64,000 nucleotides of DNA, taken from Pseudomonas viridiflava (lineage in GTDB: Bacteria > Pseudomonadota > Gammaproteobacteria > Pseudomonadales > Pseudomonadaceae). Each line of letters starts with the position of its first letter. Position 1 is the first letter of the stretch. The translations under genes were made by a program, and so were the position numbers. Positions 7,583 to 16,947 of the stretch are shown in pieces. The stretch covers positions 1 through 64,000 of the forward strand of contig NZ_UUPU01000102.1 of assembly GCF_900591205.1 (NCBI RefSeq), written 5' to 3'. The notes below the pieces were generated by a model. The model made no database searches, had not been told where the DNA came from, and saw only the letters and a program-made list of their open reading frames with translations.

Positions 7583-9802
7583 TTAGAAGTCCACCGTCGC
7601 TGACAGCTTGGCCACACGCGGATCGCCTTGGGTCAGGTAGCCACCCAGGGCCGATTCCCAGTATTTGGTATTGGCCACGTTCTCCACCGTGGCGCCCAGT
7701 GTCACGTCACGTTGATCAACCTTGAAGGTGTAGCGCGCGCCCACATCGAAACGGTTCCACGCTGGCAGGCTGAGGTTGTTGGCCGCGTCGGCGTATTGGC
7801 CGCCGGTGCGCAACATACGTCCGTTCACGCTCACGCCTTGCAGGCCCGGCACATCCCAATCCACCCCGGCGTTGAGCTGGAACGACGGCACGCCGATGGC
7901 GCGGTTGCCATCGTTGGCGCCGTTGGCCGTGCCGTTGACTTCGGTGTGAATGATAGTGGCGCCGCCCAGCAGGCGCAGGCCGGTCAAGGGTTCACCGAAC
8001 ACATTCAGCTCTACGCCCTTGTTGACCTGGTCACCCTGGAACACATAGGTCGCGGTGCCGTCCGTATTCAACTGGGAATAACCCTGGGTCGGCTGTTCAA
8101 TGCGATACACGCCGAGTGTTGCGCCGTAGGTGCCCATATCCACCTTAACGCCCGCCTCGGTCTGTTTCGACCGGGCGGGTGCGTAGGTCTGACCGTTGTT
8201 GGTTACTCTGGCGCCACCGGCAGTGATTTGCGGCGCGGTGGGCCCCGATGCTAGCCCTTCAATGTGGTTGGCGTAGAACGACACGTGGTCCCAAGGCTTG
8301 AACACCAGGCCATACACCGGGGTGGTGACGCCCTTGGCGTAATTGGCGGTGCGTGTCCCGGTGCCGTAGGCGTAGCCCTGGACCACCAGTTCCTGACGAC
8401 GCAGGCCGGCGGTGAAGAGCAAGCGGTCATCCATAAAGCCCAGGGTGTCCGACACCGCCGCGCTGCGGGCGAAGGTCTTGGCGGTAATGCCCGGGTCGTT
8501 CATGTCGCCACCCGTCGAACCGCCTTTGACGGGCTCGGCCACGTCCACCGGGTTATAGATGCTGGTCGCGTGGCCGGTGAAGTCAAAGTCGTAGGCATTG
8601 CGTGCCTGGGTCCAGATGCCGGTCAGGCCGAGGTTCAGCTTATGGCTGACCGCGCCGGTCTGAAACTTGCCGTTCAAACCGGCCATCAGGCTGCTGTTGT
8701 CTTCCTGATGAGCGATACGTGAGCCGCTGACCGTGGCATTCCCCAGGTTGTCATTCAGGGTCAGTGACGAATACCGGCCGATTTCATGGGTGTGTTTGGC
8801 CCCGCCTGCGACATACGCGGTCCAGTTGTCATTCAGGTCATACTCGCCACGCAGCATGCCGAAGGTGTCTTCGAGGCTGGTGGTGCCCCAGTTCGGCGCG
8901 TAGTTGGTGTCTGCCGAGGGCGCGTTGGGCACGTGGGTCACCCCGCTGCCGAGAAACACCGAATTACGCCCGCCGTTGACCTGCTGCTTCTGATACACAA
9001 AGTCGCCGGACAGGCGCAGAGCATCGCCGCGGTAATCCAGGCCAACCGAAAACAGCTTCGACCGTTTGCTCTCGTCGTCCACGCCGGTATCGCCTTCGCG
9101 CTGGGAAATATTCACGCGTGCGCCAAACCGGTTGTCCTCGCCAAAACGCTCGCCGATATCCAGATGCTCGCCGACGCGGCCATCGTTGCTGATATCGGTA
9201 CTGAAACGGCGCAGCGGCGCATCATCCGCACGCTTGGGTTGCAGGTTCACGCCGCCGCCAATGCCCGAGCCACCCGGGGTCACCCCGTTGATAAAGGCGT
9301 TGGGGCCCTTGAACACTTCCACACGCTCCAGCGCGTCGGTGGACATCAGTTGGCGCGGCAGGATGCCGTACAAACCGTTGAATGAAATATCGTCGCCATT
9401 GAGCGGCAGGCCACGAATCACAAACGCCTGGGCCTGGTTCCCATAGCCCGAAGCCTGGCGCACGGACGAGTCATTGAGCAGCACATCGCCGAGGGTCTCG
9501 GCTTGCTGGTCACGGATCAATTTTTCGGTGTAGGAGGCCATGCTGAACGGCACGTCCATGTTGTCCTGGTTGCCCAGCACGCCCAGTTGACCGCCGCGTG
9601 CCACCTGGCCGCCGGTATACACCGGGGGCAGGGCGCTCGGCGCTGGGGCATCGGCGCTGATGTTGGTAGCGCCCAGTTCCAGTGTGTTGTTCGCATCCTG
9701 CGGGGTGGCTGGGGTTGCGGCGTGAGCAGCGAGGCTCAGGGAGCAGCAAAGGGCGAGCAGGGTCAGGCGAAACGGCACAGCGAATAGGGTACGGGTGGGC
9801 AT
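7583..9802 (-). CDS. TonB-dependent receptor, ferrichrome-type
   Basis: The 739-residue outer-membrane receptor has a signal peptide (PFRLTLLALCCSLSLAAHA, residues about 9-27) but no STN domain, so it is a transporter without surface signalling. The plug includes VPFSMASYTEKLIRDQQAETLGDVLLN and LERVEVFKGPNAFINGVTPGGSGIGGGVNLQPKR. The barrel ends in AKLSATVDF with the terminal Phe. The chosen ATG at 9802 follows an AGGAT site and gives a normal signal peptide; a longer in-frame start at 9922 would run through the Fur-like site. Closest by pattern to ferrichrome/catecholate siderophore receptors of the FhuA/FiuA class. The true ligand is unknown. Confidence 0.93.
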   Translation of the reverse strand: MPTRTLFAVPFRLTLLALCCSLSLAAHAATPATPQDANNTLELGATNISADAPAPSALPPVYTGGQVARGGQLGVLGNQDNMDVPFSMASYTEKLIRDQQAETLGDVLLNDSSVRQASGYGNQAQAFVIRGLPLNGDDISFNGLYGILPRQLMSTDALERVEVFKGPNAFINGVTPGGSGIGGGVNLQPKRADDAPLRRFSTDISNDGRVGEHLDIGERFGEDNRFGARVNISQREGDTGVDDESKRSKLFSVGLDYRGDALRLSGDFVYQKQQVNGGRNSVFLGSGVTHVPNAPSADTNYAPNWGTTSLEDTFGMLRGEYDLNDNWTAYVAGGAKHTHEIGRYSSLTLNDNLGNATVSGSRIAHQEDNSSLMAGLNGKFQTGAVSHKLNLGLTGIWTQARNAYDFDFTGHATSIYNPVDVAEPVKGGSTGGDMNDPGITAKTFARSAAVSDTLGFMDDRLLFTAGLRRQELVVQGYAYGTGTRTANYAKGVTTPVYGLVFKPWDHVSFYANHIEGLASGPTAPQITAGGARVTNNGQTYAPARSKQTEAGVKVDMGTYGATLGVYRIEQPTQGYSQLNTDGTATYVFQGDQVNKGVELNVFGEPLTGLRLLGGATIIHTEVNGTANGANDGNRAIGVPSFQLNAGVDWDVPGLQGVSVNGRMLRTGGQYADAANNLSLPAWNRFDVGARYTFKVDQRDVTLGATVENVANTKYWESALGGYLTQGDPRVAKLSATVDF

Positions 9803-9886
9803 GGTCGATCCTGACGGCGAACCGTCAATGGTGAGGAAAAGGGCAACAACGTTGCGCGTCCTCGCTGCGCGGATACGACTCCGATG

Positions 9887-9909
9887 CAAATGATAGTAAT
9901 TATTATTAA
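9887..9909 (-). promoter_or_regulatory. Putative Fur box upstream of the second TonB receptor
   Basis: The AT-rich stretch GCAAATGATAGTAATTATTA contains the NATWAT-type repeats of the Fur consensus (GATAATGATAATCATTATC). It lies about 85-105 bases upstream of the receptor ATG in otherwise GC-rich DNA. This predicts iron repression of the receptor. Confidence 0.6.
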
Positions 9910-10009
9910 TGTCTTGCAACAAATTTATGAGATTGCAGTCTGTGTGCGCGTGTTTGTGCGGATGCCGAGTAGAATCACGCCCTGAAAGCGATTCCTGAGG
10001 TGCGGTACG

Positions 10010-12367
10010 GTGGATTTACAGCAGGGTTTTGTCCTGACCCGGCATTGGCGCGATACCCCGGCGGGAACGGAGGTCAGTTTCTGGCTGGCCACCGACCAGG
10101 GCCCACGGTGTATCCGCCTACCCGTGCAGACCTCGGTAATGTTTATCCCCGAAGCTCATCGCAAGCCGCTGGATTGGCTGCTCAAGGGCGAGCGCGAGAT
10201 CGAGTTGCGCCCGCTGCAGCTGTGCGATTTCCACCATCGTCCGGTGTTGGGCCTCTACACCCGCCAGCACCGCCAGGCGATGGATGTGGAAAAACGCCTG
10301 CGCGCCGCCGGGGTCGATGTCTACGAAGGCGATGTACGCCCGCCCGAGCGTTATATGATGGAGCGCTTCATCACCGCCCCAGTGTGGTTCGGCGGCACAC
10401 TGGATGCCGACGGCACGCTGCTCGACGCGCAGATGAAGCCCGCGCCCGACTACCGCCCGCCGCTCAAGCTGGTGTCCCTGGACATCGAGACCACCGCTCA
10501 AGGCGACCTCTATTCCATCGCCCTCGAAGGCTGCGGCGAGCGCCAGGTGTACATGCTCGGCCCGCCGAATAAATCCGATGCAGTCGACTTCAAACTCGAG
10601 TATTGCGACACCCGCGCCCAGTTGCTCGAACGCCTTAATCAATGGCTTGCGACCCATGACCCCGACGCGATCATCGGCTGGAATGTGGTGCAGTTCGACC
10701 TGCGCGTCCTCCACGAACACGCCCAACGCCTCGGCGTGCCGCTGCTGCTGGGCCGTGGCGGTGAAGCCATGGCCTGGCGCGAACACGGCAGCCGCAATCA
10801 CTATTTCGCCGCCGCAGCGGGGCGCTTGATCATCGACGGCATCGAAGCCCTGCGCTCTGCCACCTGGAGTTTCGAGTCTTTCAGCCTGGAAAACGTCGCG
10901 CAAACCCTGTTGGGCGAAGGCAAGGACATCTCCACGCCATACCAGCGCATGGACGAAATCAACCGCATGTTCGCCGAGGACAAGCCCGCCCTGGCACGCT
11001 ACAACCTCAAGGACTGCGAGCTGGTCACGCGGATTTTCGCGAAGACCGAACTGCTCAAGTTCCTGCTTGAACGCGCCAGCGTCACCGGGCTGCCGGCCGA
11101 CCGCAACGGTGGCTCGGTGGCGGCGTTCACCCACCTGTATATGCCGCTGATGCACCGCCAGGGCTTCGTGGCGCCGAATCTGGGGGACAAACCGCCCCAG
11201 GCCAGCCCCGGCGGGTTTGTCATGGACTCGCGCCCCGGCCTCTACGAATCGGTGCTGGTGCTCGATTACAAAAGCCTCTACCCGTCGATCATCCGCAGTT
11301 TCCTGATCGACCCGGTGGGCCTGATCGAAGGGCTCAAGCACCCCGACGACAGCGAGTCCGTGGAGGGTTTTCGCGGGGCACGTTTTTCGCGCACCCGGCA
11401 CTGCCTGCCGTCGATTGTTGCGCGGGTTTCCGAGGGCCGCGAAGAGGCCAAGCGCAACCACAACGCGCCGCTGTCCCAGGCATTGAAAATCATCATGAAC
11501 GCGTTTTACGGCGTGCTCGGCTCCAGCGGTTGCCGGTTCTTCGACACGCGGTTGGCCTCGTCGATCACGATGCGCGGCCACCAGATCATGCGTCAGACCC
11601 GTGAGCTGGTCGAAGCCCAGGGCTACGAAGTGATCTACGGCGACACCGATTCCACCTTCGTCTGGCTCGGCAGCGCGCATTCTCAGGAAGATGCCGGGCG
11701 CATCGGCCAGGCGCTGGTGCGGCACGTCAATGCATGGTGGCGTGAGCATCTGCACAGCGCATACGGCCTGCAAAGCGCCCTGGAGTTGCAATACGAAACC
11801 CACTTCAGCCGCTTCCTGATGCCGACCATTCGCGGCGCGGAGGAGGGCAGCAAGAAGCGCTACGCCGGCCTGGTGGTGCGCGGCGACGGCAGCGAAGAGA
11901 TGGTCTACAAGGGCCTGGAAACCGTGCGCAGCGACTGGTCGCCCCTGGCCCGGCAATTCCAGCAGGAACTCTACCAGCGCATCTTCCACCGCCTGCCGCA
12001 TCAGGACTACATCCGCGATTACGTGCGTCGCACCTTGAGCGGTGAGTTCGACCAGTTGCTGATCTACCGCAAACGCCTGCGCCGCCGGCTGGATGACTAC
12101 GAGCGCAATGTACCGCCGCATGTGCGCGCCGCACGCCTGGCCGATGAGTACAACGACCGCCTGGGGCGCCCGCGCCAATACCAGCGCGGCGGCTGGATCA
12201 GCTACGTAATCAGCGTCAACGGCCCGGAACCTTTGGAAGTGCGCCAGGCGCCGATTGACTACGATCACTACGTCACTCGGCAACTGCAGCCGGTAGCCGA
12301 TGCGATTCTGCCGTTTGTGAATGACGATTTCGCGACCTTGGTCGGTGGGCAAATGGGCCTGTTCTAA
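10010..12367 (+). CDS. polB: DNA polymerase II (family B)
   Basis: The 785-residue protein is a family B DNA polymerase with 3'-5' exonuclease, usually SOS-associated and used for translesion or restart synthesis. Exonuclease motif I is LVSLDIETTAQGDLYSIAL (residues about 157-175), and exo II includes IIGWNVVQFDLRVL. Polymerase motif A is VLDYKSLYPSIIRSF, motif B includes KIIMNAFYGVLGS, and motif C is YGDTDSTFVW with the catalytic aspartates. Length matches Pseudomonas PolB. Start is a GTG at 10010 after a TGAGG site at about 9996. I saw no convincing LexA box in the 200 bases upstream. Confidence 0.96.
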   Translation: MDLQQGFVLTRHWRDTPAGTEVSFWLATDQGPRCIRLPVQTSVMFIPEAHRKPLDWLLKGEREIELRPLQLCDFHHRPVLGLYTRQHRQAMDVEKRLRAAGVDVYEGDVRPPERYMMERFITAPVWFGGTLDADGTLLDAQMKPAPDYRPPLKLVSLDIETTAQGDLYSIALEGCGERQVYMLGPPNKSDAVDFKLEYCDTRAQLLERLNQWLATHDPDAIIGWNVVQFDLRVLHEHAQRLGVPLLLGRGGEAMAWREHGSRNHYFAAAAGRLIIDGIEALRSATWSFESFSLENVAQTLLGEGKDISTPYQRMDEINRMFAEDKPALARYNLKDCELVTRIFAKTELLKFLLERASVTGLPADRNGGSVAAFTHLYMPLMHRQGFVAPNLGDKPPQASPGGFVMDSRPGLYESVLVLDYKSLYPSIIRSFLIDPVGLIEGLKHPDDSESVEGFRGARFSRTRHCLPSIVARVSEGREEAKRNHNAPLSQALKIIMNAFYGVLGSSGCRFFDTRLASSITMRGHQIMRQTRELVEAQGYEVIYGDTDSTFVWLGSAHSQEDAGRIGQALVRHVNAWWREHLHSAYGLQSALELQYETHFSRFLMPTIRGAEEGSKKRYAGLVVRGDGSEEMVYKGLETVRSDWSPLARQFQQELYQRIFHRLPHQDYIRDYVRRTLSGEFDQLLIYRKRLRRRLDDYERNVPPHVRAARLADEYNDRLGRPRQYQRGGWISYVISVNGPEPLEVRQAPIDYDHYVTRQLQPVADAILPFVNDDFATLVGGQMGLF

Positions 12368-12435
12368 AACGCTTGATTCAGGTTGTCGGGAGGCTGCACT
12401 CTTGGGCTCTCACGACCCCTGACGGCGCTGCCTCC

Positions 12436-13014
12436 ATGACGCTTATTACCCTGACCGGCACTACGGTCGAACTGTTGCCCCTGCAACCGGAACACAAGTC
12501 TGCGCTGCTTGAAGCCGCCGCCGATGGTGAGTTGTGGAACCTCAAGGTCACCAACGTGCCCGGCCCGGACACGGTCGACAACTACATCGACACCGCGATT
12601 GCCGGGCGGGAGGCGGGCAGCGTGATCCCGTTTACCATCGTGCGCCAAGACACCGGCCAGGTGGTCGGCAGTACGCGGTTCTGGAAGGTCGACCGGGTCA
12701 ATCGCAAGCTGGAAATCGGCCACACCTGGCTGGCGCAATCCACGCAAAAAAGCGCCATCAACACCGAAGCCAAACTGTTGCTGCTGACCTACGCTTTCGA
12801 GGTGCTCGACTGCGTGCGCGTGCAATTCACCACCGATGAACTCAACCAAAAATCCCGCGCCGCGATCCTGCGCCTGGGGGCGGTGCAAGAAGGCATCGTG
12901 CGCCACGAACGCATCATGCCCGACGGTCGCAAGCGCAACTCGGTGCGCTTCAGCATCATCGATGCGGAGTGGCCGCAGGTGAAGGTCAATTTGCAGGCCA
13001 AACTGCAACGCTAG
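12436..13014 (+). CDS. GNAT-family acetyltransferase, RimJ/RimL-like
   Basis: The 192-residue protein has the RimJ/RimL subtype GNAT fold. VELLPLQPEHKSALLEAAADGELWNL is the N-terminal strand-helix. GQVVGSTRFW and LEIGHTWL precede the acetyl-CoA motif region. AKLLLLTYAFEVLDCVRVQFTTDELNQKSRAAILRLGAVQEGIVRHE is the typical C-terminal half. It should transfer acetyl from acetyl-CoA to an amine or a protein N-terminus; the acceptor is unknown. The ATG at 12436 was chosen because it starts the conserved fold, although an in-frame ATG lies at 12373. A GST-like gene follows after 12 bases and may be cotranscribed. Confidence 0.87.
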   Translation: MTLITLTGTTVELLPLQPEHKSALLEAAADGELWNLKVTNVPGPDTVDNYIDTAIAGREAGSVIPFTIVRQDTGQVVGSTRFWKVDRVNRKLEIGHTWLAQSTQKSAINTEAKLLLLTYAFEVLDCVRVQFTTDELNQKSRAAILRLGAVQEGIVRHERIMPDGRKRNSVRFSIIDAEWPQVKVNLQAKLQR

Positions 13015-13026
13015 GAGCAATGGCCC

Positions 13027-13659
13027 ATGTACACGCTCTATGGCATCGACGAGTCCGGCTCCTGCATGATTGAAATCGCCCTGCAGCGCTGTGCAGTACC
13101 GTGGCGACGGGTGGATGCGGCCTCTTGGGCAGACGGCGCGGGCAGCGACGAACTGGCCCGCATCAACCCGCTCAAACAGGTGCCCACGCTGGTCACCCCC
13201 GATGGCCAGGTACTGACCGAAAGCGCGGCGATTCTGATCCACCTCGGCCTGGCGTTTCCCGACGCGCACCTGCTGGGCGGTGATCGCGCGCAGATCCTGC
13301 GTGGCCTGGTGTACATCGCCGCCAATTGCTACTCGGCGATCGGCATCATCGACTACCCGCAGCGTTGGCTGGGTAACGCCGACGAGGCGGTGCAGGCGCA
13401 ATTGGTCACCGGCACTCGCCGTTACCTGCACCAGGCGTGGGTGGTGTTTGCCGAACAGTTTGCCGGCCAGTTGTTCGCCGCGAACGGTGCGCCGAATGCG
13501 CTGGGGATCATGGCGGCGGCGGTGTCGCGCTGGGATGAGGCGCGGGAGGCATTGGGCGCCCTGGCCCCAGGCTTTGCCCAGACCCTGGCACAGGTGGATG
13601 CCGACCCCGTCGTAGCACCCGTATTTGCGCGGCATTGGCCGGACTGGGACGCCGCCTGA
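13027..13659 (+). CDS. Glutathione S-transferase-like protein
   Basis: The 210-residue protein has an N-terminal thioredoxin-fold domain (MYTLYGIDESGSCMIEIALQRCAVPWRRVD) and the cis-proline signature NPLKQVPTLVTPDGQVLTESAAILIHLG at about residues 47-75, which binds the glutathione backbone. An all-helical C-terminal domain follows. A TAGGAGC Shine-Dalgarno lies about 10 bases before the ATG. The substrate is not predictable. Neighbouring GNAT and polymerase genes give no pathway clue. Confidence 0.88.
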   Translation: MYTLYGIDESGSCMIEIALQRCAVPWRRVDAASWADGAGSDELARINPLKQVPTLVTPDGQVLTESAAILIHLGLAFPDAHLLGGDRAQILRGLVYIAANCYSAIGIIDYPQRWLGNADEAVQAQLVTGTRRYLHQAWVVFAEQFAGQLFAANGAPNALGIMAAAVSRWDEAREALGALAPGFAQTLAQVDADPVVAPVFARHWPDWDAA

Positions 13660-13823
13660 TGTTGCGCAATCAAACGAAACAATAACCCTGGAACCCGATG
13701 AACCCCTTGGGTAGCGGGCGTCCTGACCTAGGCTTTCTGAACGTGGTGCAGGAATCATCCTTGAATTTGACTGTCGCAGACATGAAACTCAAGAACCCTG
13801 CATGGAATTCAAAGGAGGTGCGC

Positions 13824-14405
13824 ATGCTCATCCGGTCGCTGACCCTGGCTACCTTGATGGCTTTTACGGGGCCGCTGTTGGCTGCTGATGATATCAACCC
13901 GCTCAAGCAGGACTTGGGCAAAGCCCGGCCGCTGGTGGTGGTGGAGCTTGATTCCGGCAACGACACCTTGGCGACGCTCAAGAAACAGCTGGACGAGCCT
14001 GCCACGAAGCAGTCCTTTGAAGAGCGCAGCATGGTGTTCTACACCGTTAAGTTCGGCAGCATCGGTGCCGAAGGCGAGAAGTTCGCCAAGGACCCGAAGG
14101 ACAACAAGAAGCTCACGCCGCCTGAAACCAATGCGCTGATCCGCGCCCTCAAGCTGGGCGCCGGCAGCGGCACCAAAGTGATCCTGGTGGGTAAGGACGG
14201 CGAGAAGAAAGTCGAGAAGACCGTGCCACCGGATACCCTCGACCTGAAAGAATTCTTCAGCGCAATCGACCAGATGCCGATGGCCGAGAAAGAAACCGCC
14301 GCACCGGCCGAACCCGAGCCTGCCGCAGCGGCCCCGGCTCCGGCCAAAGGTGCCAAGCCGGCCAAGCACGGCAGCAAGCCAGCCCCTCAGCAACTCGACG
14401 ATTGA
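13824..14405 (+). CDS. Secreted DUF4174-domain protein
   Basis: The 193-residue protein has a signal peptide (MLIRSLTLATLMAFTGPLLAADD) and a DUF4174-type domain (NPLKQDLGKARPLVVVELDSGNDTL to KVILVGKDGEKKVEK), a thioredoxin-like fold of unknown function. Its last 45 residues are a low-complexity Ala/Pro/Glu/Lys tail (EPEPAAAAPAPAKGAKPAKHG) likely unstructured. The ATG at 13824 follows a strong AAAGGAGG site; an earlier in-frame ATG at 13698 would bury the signal peptide. It ends just before the hairpin that separates it from the psl operon, which converges on it. Confidence 0.82.
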   Translation: MLIRSLTLATLMAFTGPLLAADDINPLKQDLGKARPLVVVELDSGNDTLATLKKQLDEPATKQSFEERSMVFYTVKFGSIGAEGEKFAKDPKDNKKLTPPETNALIRALKLGAGSGTKVILVGKDGEKKVEKTVPPDTLDLKEFFSAIDQMPMAEKETAAPAEPEPAAAAPAPAKGAKPAKHGSKPAPQQLDD

Positions 14406-14421
14406 AACACCATTCCCCTTG

Positions 14422-14446
14422 TGGGAGCGACGGTGCGCCGCTCCCA
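14422..14446. repeat. REP-like hairpin between convergent units
   Basis: GGGAGCG and CGCTCCC form a 7-bp stem preceded by TGTG, so the element begins TGTGGGAGCG like the common Pseudomonas REP family. It lies between the DUF4174 stop and the 3' end of the psl operon and may end transcription of both. Only one copy was noticed in the window. Confidence 0.5.
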
Positions 14447-14465
14447 AATTGGGTCTCCAGCGTTA

Positions 14466-15515
14466 TTAAGTTGTAGCCTTTTCCCTGGTCGCTTTGCGCA
14501 CCGGAAACGGAAAGTAGAAAAACCGCAAAAACGCCACGCGCTTGATCACTTCCCCGATCAACAGCGGCACCCCCACCGCCACCACAAAACCGATGCAGGC
14601 CGCGACAAACGCGTGCAGCCCCAGACGCTCCATCAGGTCGAAGGTCTTGTGCTGGATCTCGCCATGGAAGATCAACAGGATCAGGGTCGACTGGCCGATA
14701 TAGGTCATCACCCGGGTGATCAGTGCCGATACCATCAACACCTTCGCCAACGCCCAGCACAGGTACACGCCGATCACCGCCAGCAGGCTGGTCCACAGCC
14801 AGTGGTCGTAGCGGCGCTGCGCCAGGTCCATGGTGTCACCCCGGTAGAGGAACACGACGGCGAACAGCGCCACCGAGATCAGCAAGGTCAGCAGTGACCC
14901 GGCGTGGCTGCGCAGCCAGTCACGCAGCAGGTAGCCGTAGACGAAACAGGCGCTGCTGATCAGCGTGATATCCAGGCTGAACGGCAAGCCGGGCAGCACC
15001 CAGGTTTGCCCGCCGAGGGTGACCGGCAATTGCCAGAAGAGCGGCAGCATCCAGATGCCCGCCAGCAACGGCACCAGCATCACTGCGCAGCTCACGGCCA
15101 GCGGCAGGCGCTGGATCAGCCGCAGCAAGACCCAACCGAACAGGATCGCTACCCAGAAGTGCGGCAGGAACCACAGCGCCTGCCACGGGATGGTGTCCAC
15201 CGAGGCGTACAGCACGCCGCCGATATCCGGCAGCAGCGGTTGGCCCCGCAGCACATCGCGCACAATCACGTACACCAGCATCGTGAAGAAAAACGGTTTG
15301 AGCAGGCCATCCGCTTTGCGCAGCGCCATCTCCCCGAACGGCTGTTCCGGCTTGAACAACACCCCCGACAGAAAGAAGAACAACGGCAACACGAACGACG
15401 CCAGGATCGGGTACATCAGGTCCCGGGACGTGGCGACAAACCAACTATGGGCATACACGATCACCAGGATGCCGATGCCTTTGGCGATGTCCATTTGTAT
15501 CCAACGATGTTTCAT
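14466..15515 (-). CDS. pslL: PslL-like membrane acyltransferase
   Basis: The 349-residue protein is an acyltransferase-3 family integral membrane enzyme with about ten predicted membrane segments. The family signature lies at the N-terminus (MDIAKGIGILVIVYAHSWF, with the conserved His) followed by PLFFFLSGVLF. Such proteins move acetyl or other acyl groups across the inner membrane onto sugars. It is the last gene of the psl run, 22 bases after pslK. In P. aeruginosa PslL is needed for Psl production, but whether the polymer is acylated is unsettled. Confidence 0.88.
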   Translation of the reverse strand: MKHRWIQMDIAKGIGILVIVYAHSWFVATSRDLMYPILASFVLPLFFFLSGVLFKPEQPFGEMALRKADGLLKPFFFTMLVYVIVRDVLRGQPLLPDIGGVLYASVDTIPWQALWFLPHFWVAILFGWVLLRLIQRLPLAVSCAVMLVPLLAGIWMLPLFWQLPVTLGGQTWVLPGLPFSLDITLISSACFVYGYLLRDWLRSHAGSLLTLLISVALFAVVFLYRGDTMDLAQRRYDHWLWTSLLAVIGVYLCWALAKVLMVSALITRVMTYIGQSTLILLIFHGEIQHKTFDLMERLGLHAFVAACIGFVVAVGVPLLIGEVIKRVAFLRFFYFPFPVRKATREKATT

Positions 15516-15537
15516 TCGAGTTTTCCCGCCCGATCAG

Positions 15538-16947
15538 TCATGCCTTGCGCCATGGCTTCAGCCATAGCCCCATCCCAAGCAACACCGCGGCGCCTGCCAG
15601 GGTACTGAGCCCCAGTTGCAGCCACACCCCTTCAATCCCAAACAGCGCCAGCGCGGCCAACCCCATCAGCAGCGCGCTGAGCAACCCGTGCCGGGCCCAG
15701 GGCAGGGCGCCAAGCAGGGCCTGGCGTTGCATCAGCAACAGCGCGGTGCAGATCACCCCGGCCAGCGCGGCCAAGGGGATACCGGCCAGGCCGAAAGCAA
15801 AGGGCAGGGCGCCCAGCAGCAACACGTTGACCAGGCTGCCGAGCAATTCACAGCGTAGCGGCTGGCGCGTGTCGCCCGCGGCATAGGCATAGCGTGCTAG
15901 CAGTGCGTTCCAGGCGCCGAAGACCAGCGGCACGGCAAACCCGGCCAGCAGCAGCGGCAACGGCGAATCCGCCGATTGCTTGGGCAGCAGCAGGGCCACC
16001 AGACTCGGCGCTGCCGCCACCAGGCCGACGCCGGCGGGCAGGGTCAGTACGCTGGCGGTTTCCAGGCCGCGCTTGAGCAGGGCCAGGCGCTCGTCACCCT
16101 GGCGCCGGCTCATCATGCCCAGCAGCACTTGGTTGAGGCTCATCAGCGCAATCAGCGGCAGGTTCATCAGCTTGCGCGCCAGGTTGACCCAGGTCACCGC
16201 GCCTTCACCCAGCAGCGACGCCACCAGGCGTTCGATCAGTGCCAGGCCCTGGCTGGCCCCGTTGCTTATCAATAAGGGACCGATGCGCTGGCCCAGCTCC
16301 CGCAGTGGCGCAAACGTCAGCTGCCAGCGCCATGGCCGCCAGCCCTGGCGCCACACCGAGGGCAGCAGTGCCAGCGGCATCAGCAGGCTGCCGGCCAGGC
16401 AGGCCAGGGCCAGTGAGTGAGGTTGGGTCGCAGTGCCCGCCAGGGCAAGGTAAGTCACCGGCGGCAGGTTGAACAGCAACGAGCCCAGCCCCGCCAGCAC
16501 AAAGCGTTCGCCGGCTTGCAACGGAATGCTGAACAGCGCATGCAGCATCAACCCCGGCACGCACCACGCGACGATCTGCAGATTGCCCGCCGCCAGGGCC
16601 GTGGCACTCGCTGCCAGCCCCGGGCCGAGCACCTGCACCAGCCACGGCGCCAACAGCGTCAGCAGCAGGCTGGTGACCAGTGCAATCAGCAGCAACGCCG
16701 GAAACAATACCGCCAGCCAGCTCAGCCGCTCGTCGTCCTTGCGGGCCAGGTACAGCGGCAGCGCGGCGGCGCTCAACACACCACCGGCCAAGGACATGCG
16801 CAGCGCCTCCGGCAAGAACAACGCGATCAGGAATGCATCACTGCGCTCACCCGCACCCCACGCCGCCACCAGCAACCATTCGCGGGCGAACCCCAGGCAC
16901 AGGCCCAGCAGGGTCGCCAGGGTCAACCAAACGGCCGAGCCGAGCAT
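15538..16947 (-). CDS. pslK: PslK, MurJ/Wzx-like polysaccharide flippase
   Basis: The 469-residue protein has the MviN/MurJ fold with 12-14 hydrophobic segments. The start LGSAVWLTLATLLGLCLGFAREWLLVAAWGAGERSDAFLIALFLPE matches the family's TM1 and periplasmic loop. It should flip the undecaprenyl-linked repeat unit of Psl to the periplasmic face for polymerisation by PslJ. Its ATG overlaps the pslJ stop in a TGATG arrangement, so translation is probably coupled. Gene order and length match P. aeruginosa PslK. Confidence 0.9.
   Translation of the reverse strand: MLGSAVWLTLATLLGLCLGFAREWLLVAAWGAGERSDAFLIALFLPEALRMSLAGGVLSAAALPLYLARKDDERLSWLAVLFPALLLIALVTSLLLTLLAPWLVQVLGPGLAASATALAAGNLQIVAWCVPGLMLHALFSIPLQAGERFVLAGLGSLLFNLPPVTYLALAGTATQPHSLALACLAGSLLMPLALLPSVWRQGWRPWRWQLTFAPLRELGQRIGPLLISNGASQGLALIERLVASLLGEGAVTWVNLARKLMNLPLIALMSLNQVLLGMMSRRQGDERLALLKRGLETASVLTLPAGVGLVAAAPSLVALLLPKQSADSPLPLLLAGFAVPLVFGAWNALLARYAYAAGDTRQPLRCELLGSLVNVLLLGALPFAFGLAGIPLAALAGVICTALLLMQRQALLGALPWARHGLLSALLMGLAALALFGIEGVWLQLGLSTLAGAAVLLGMGLWLKPWRKA

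Noticed and set aside
10118..12352. A 744-codon open frame antisense to polB
   Set aside because: It is the mirror of a GC-rich coding gene; the polB frame has all family motifs and the antisense frame has none.
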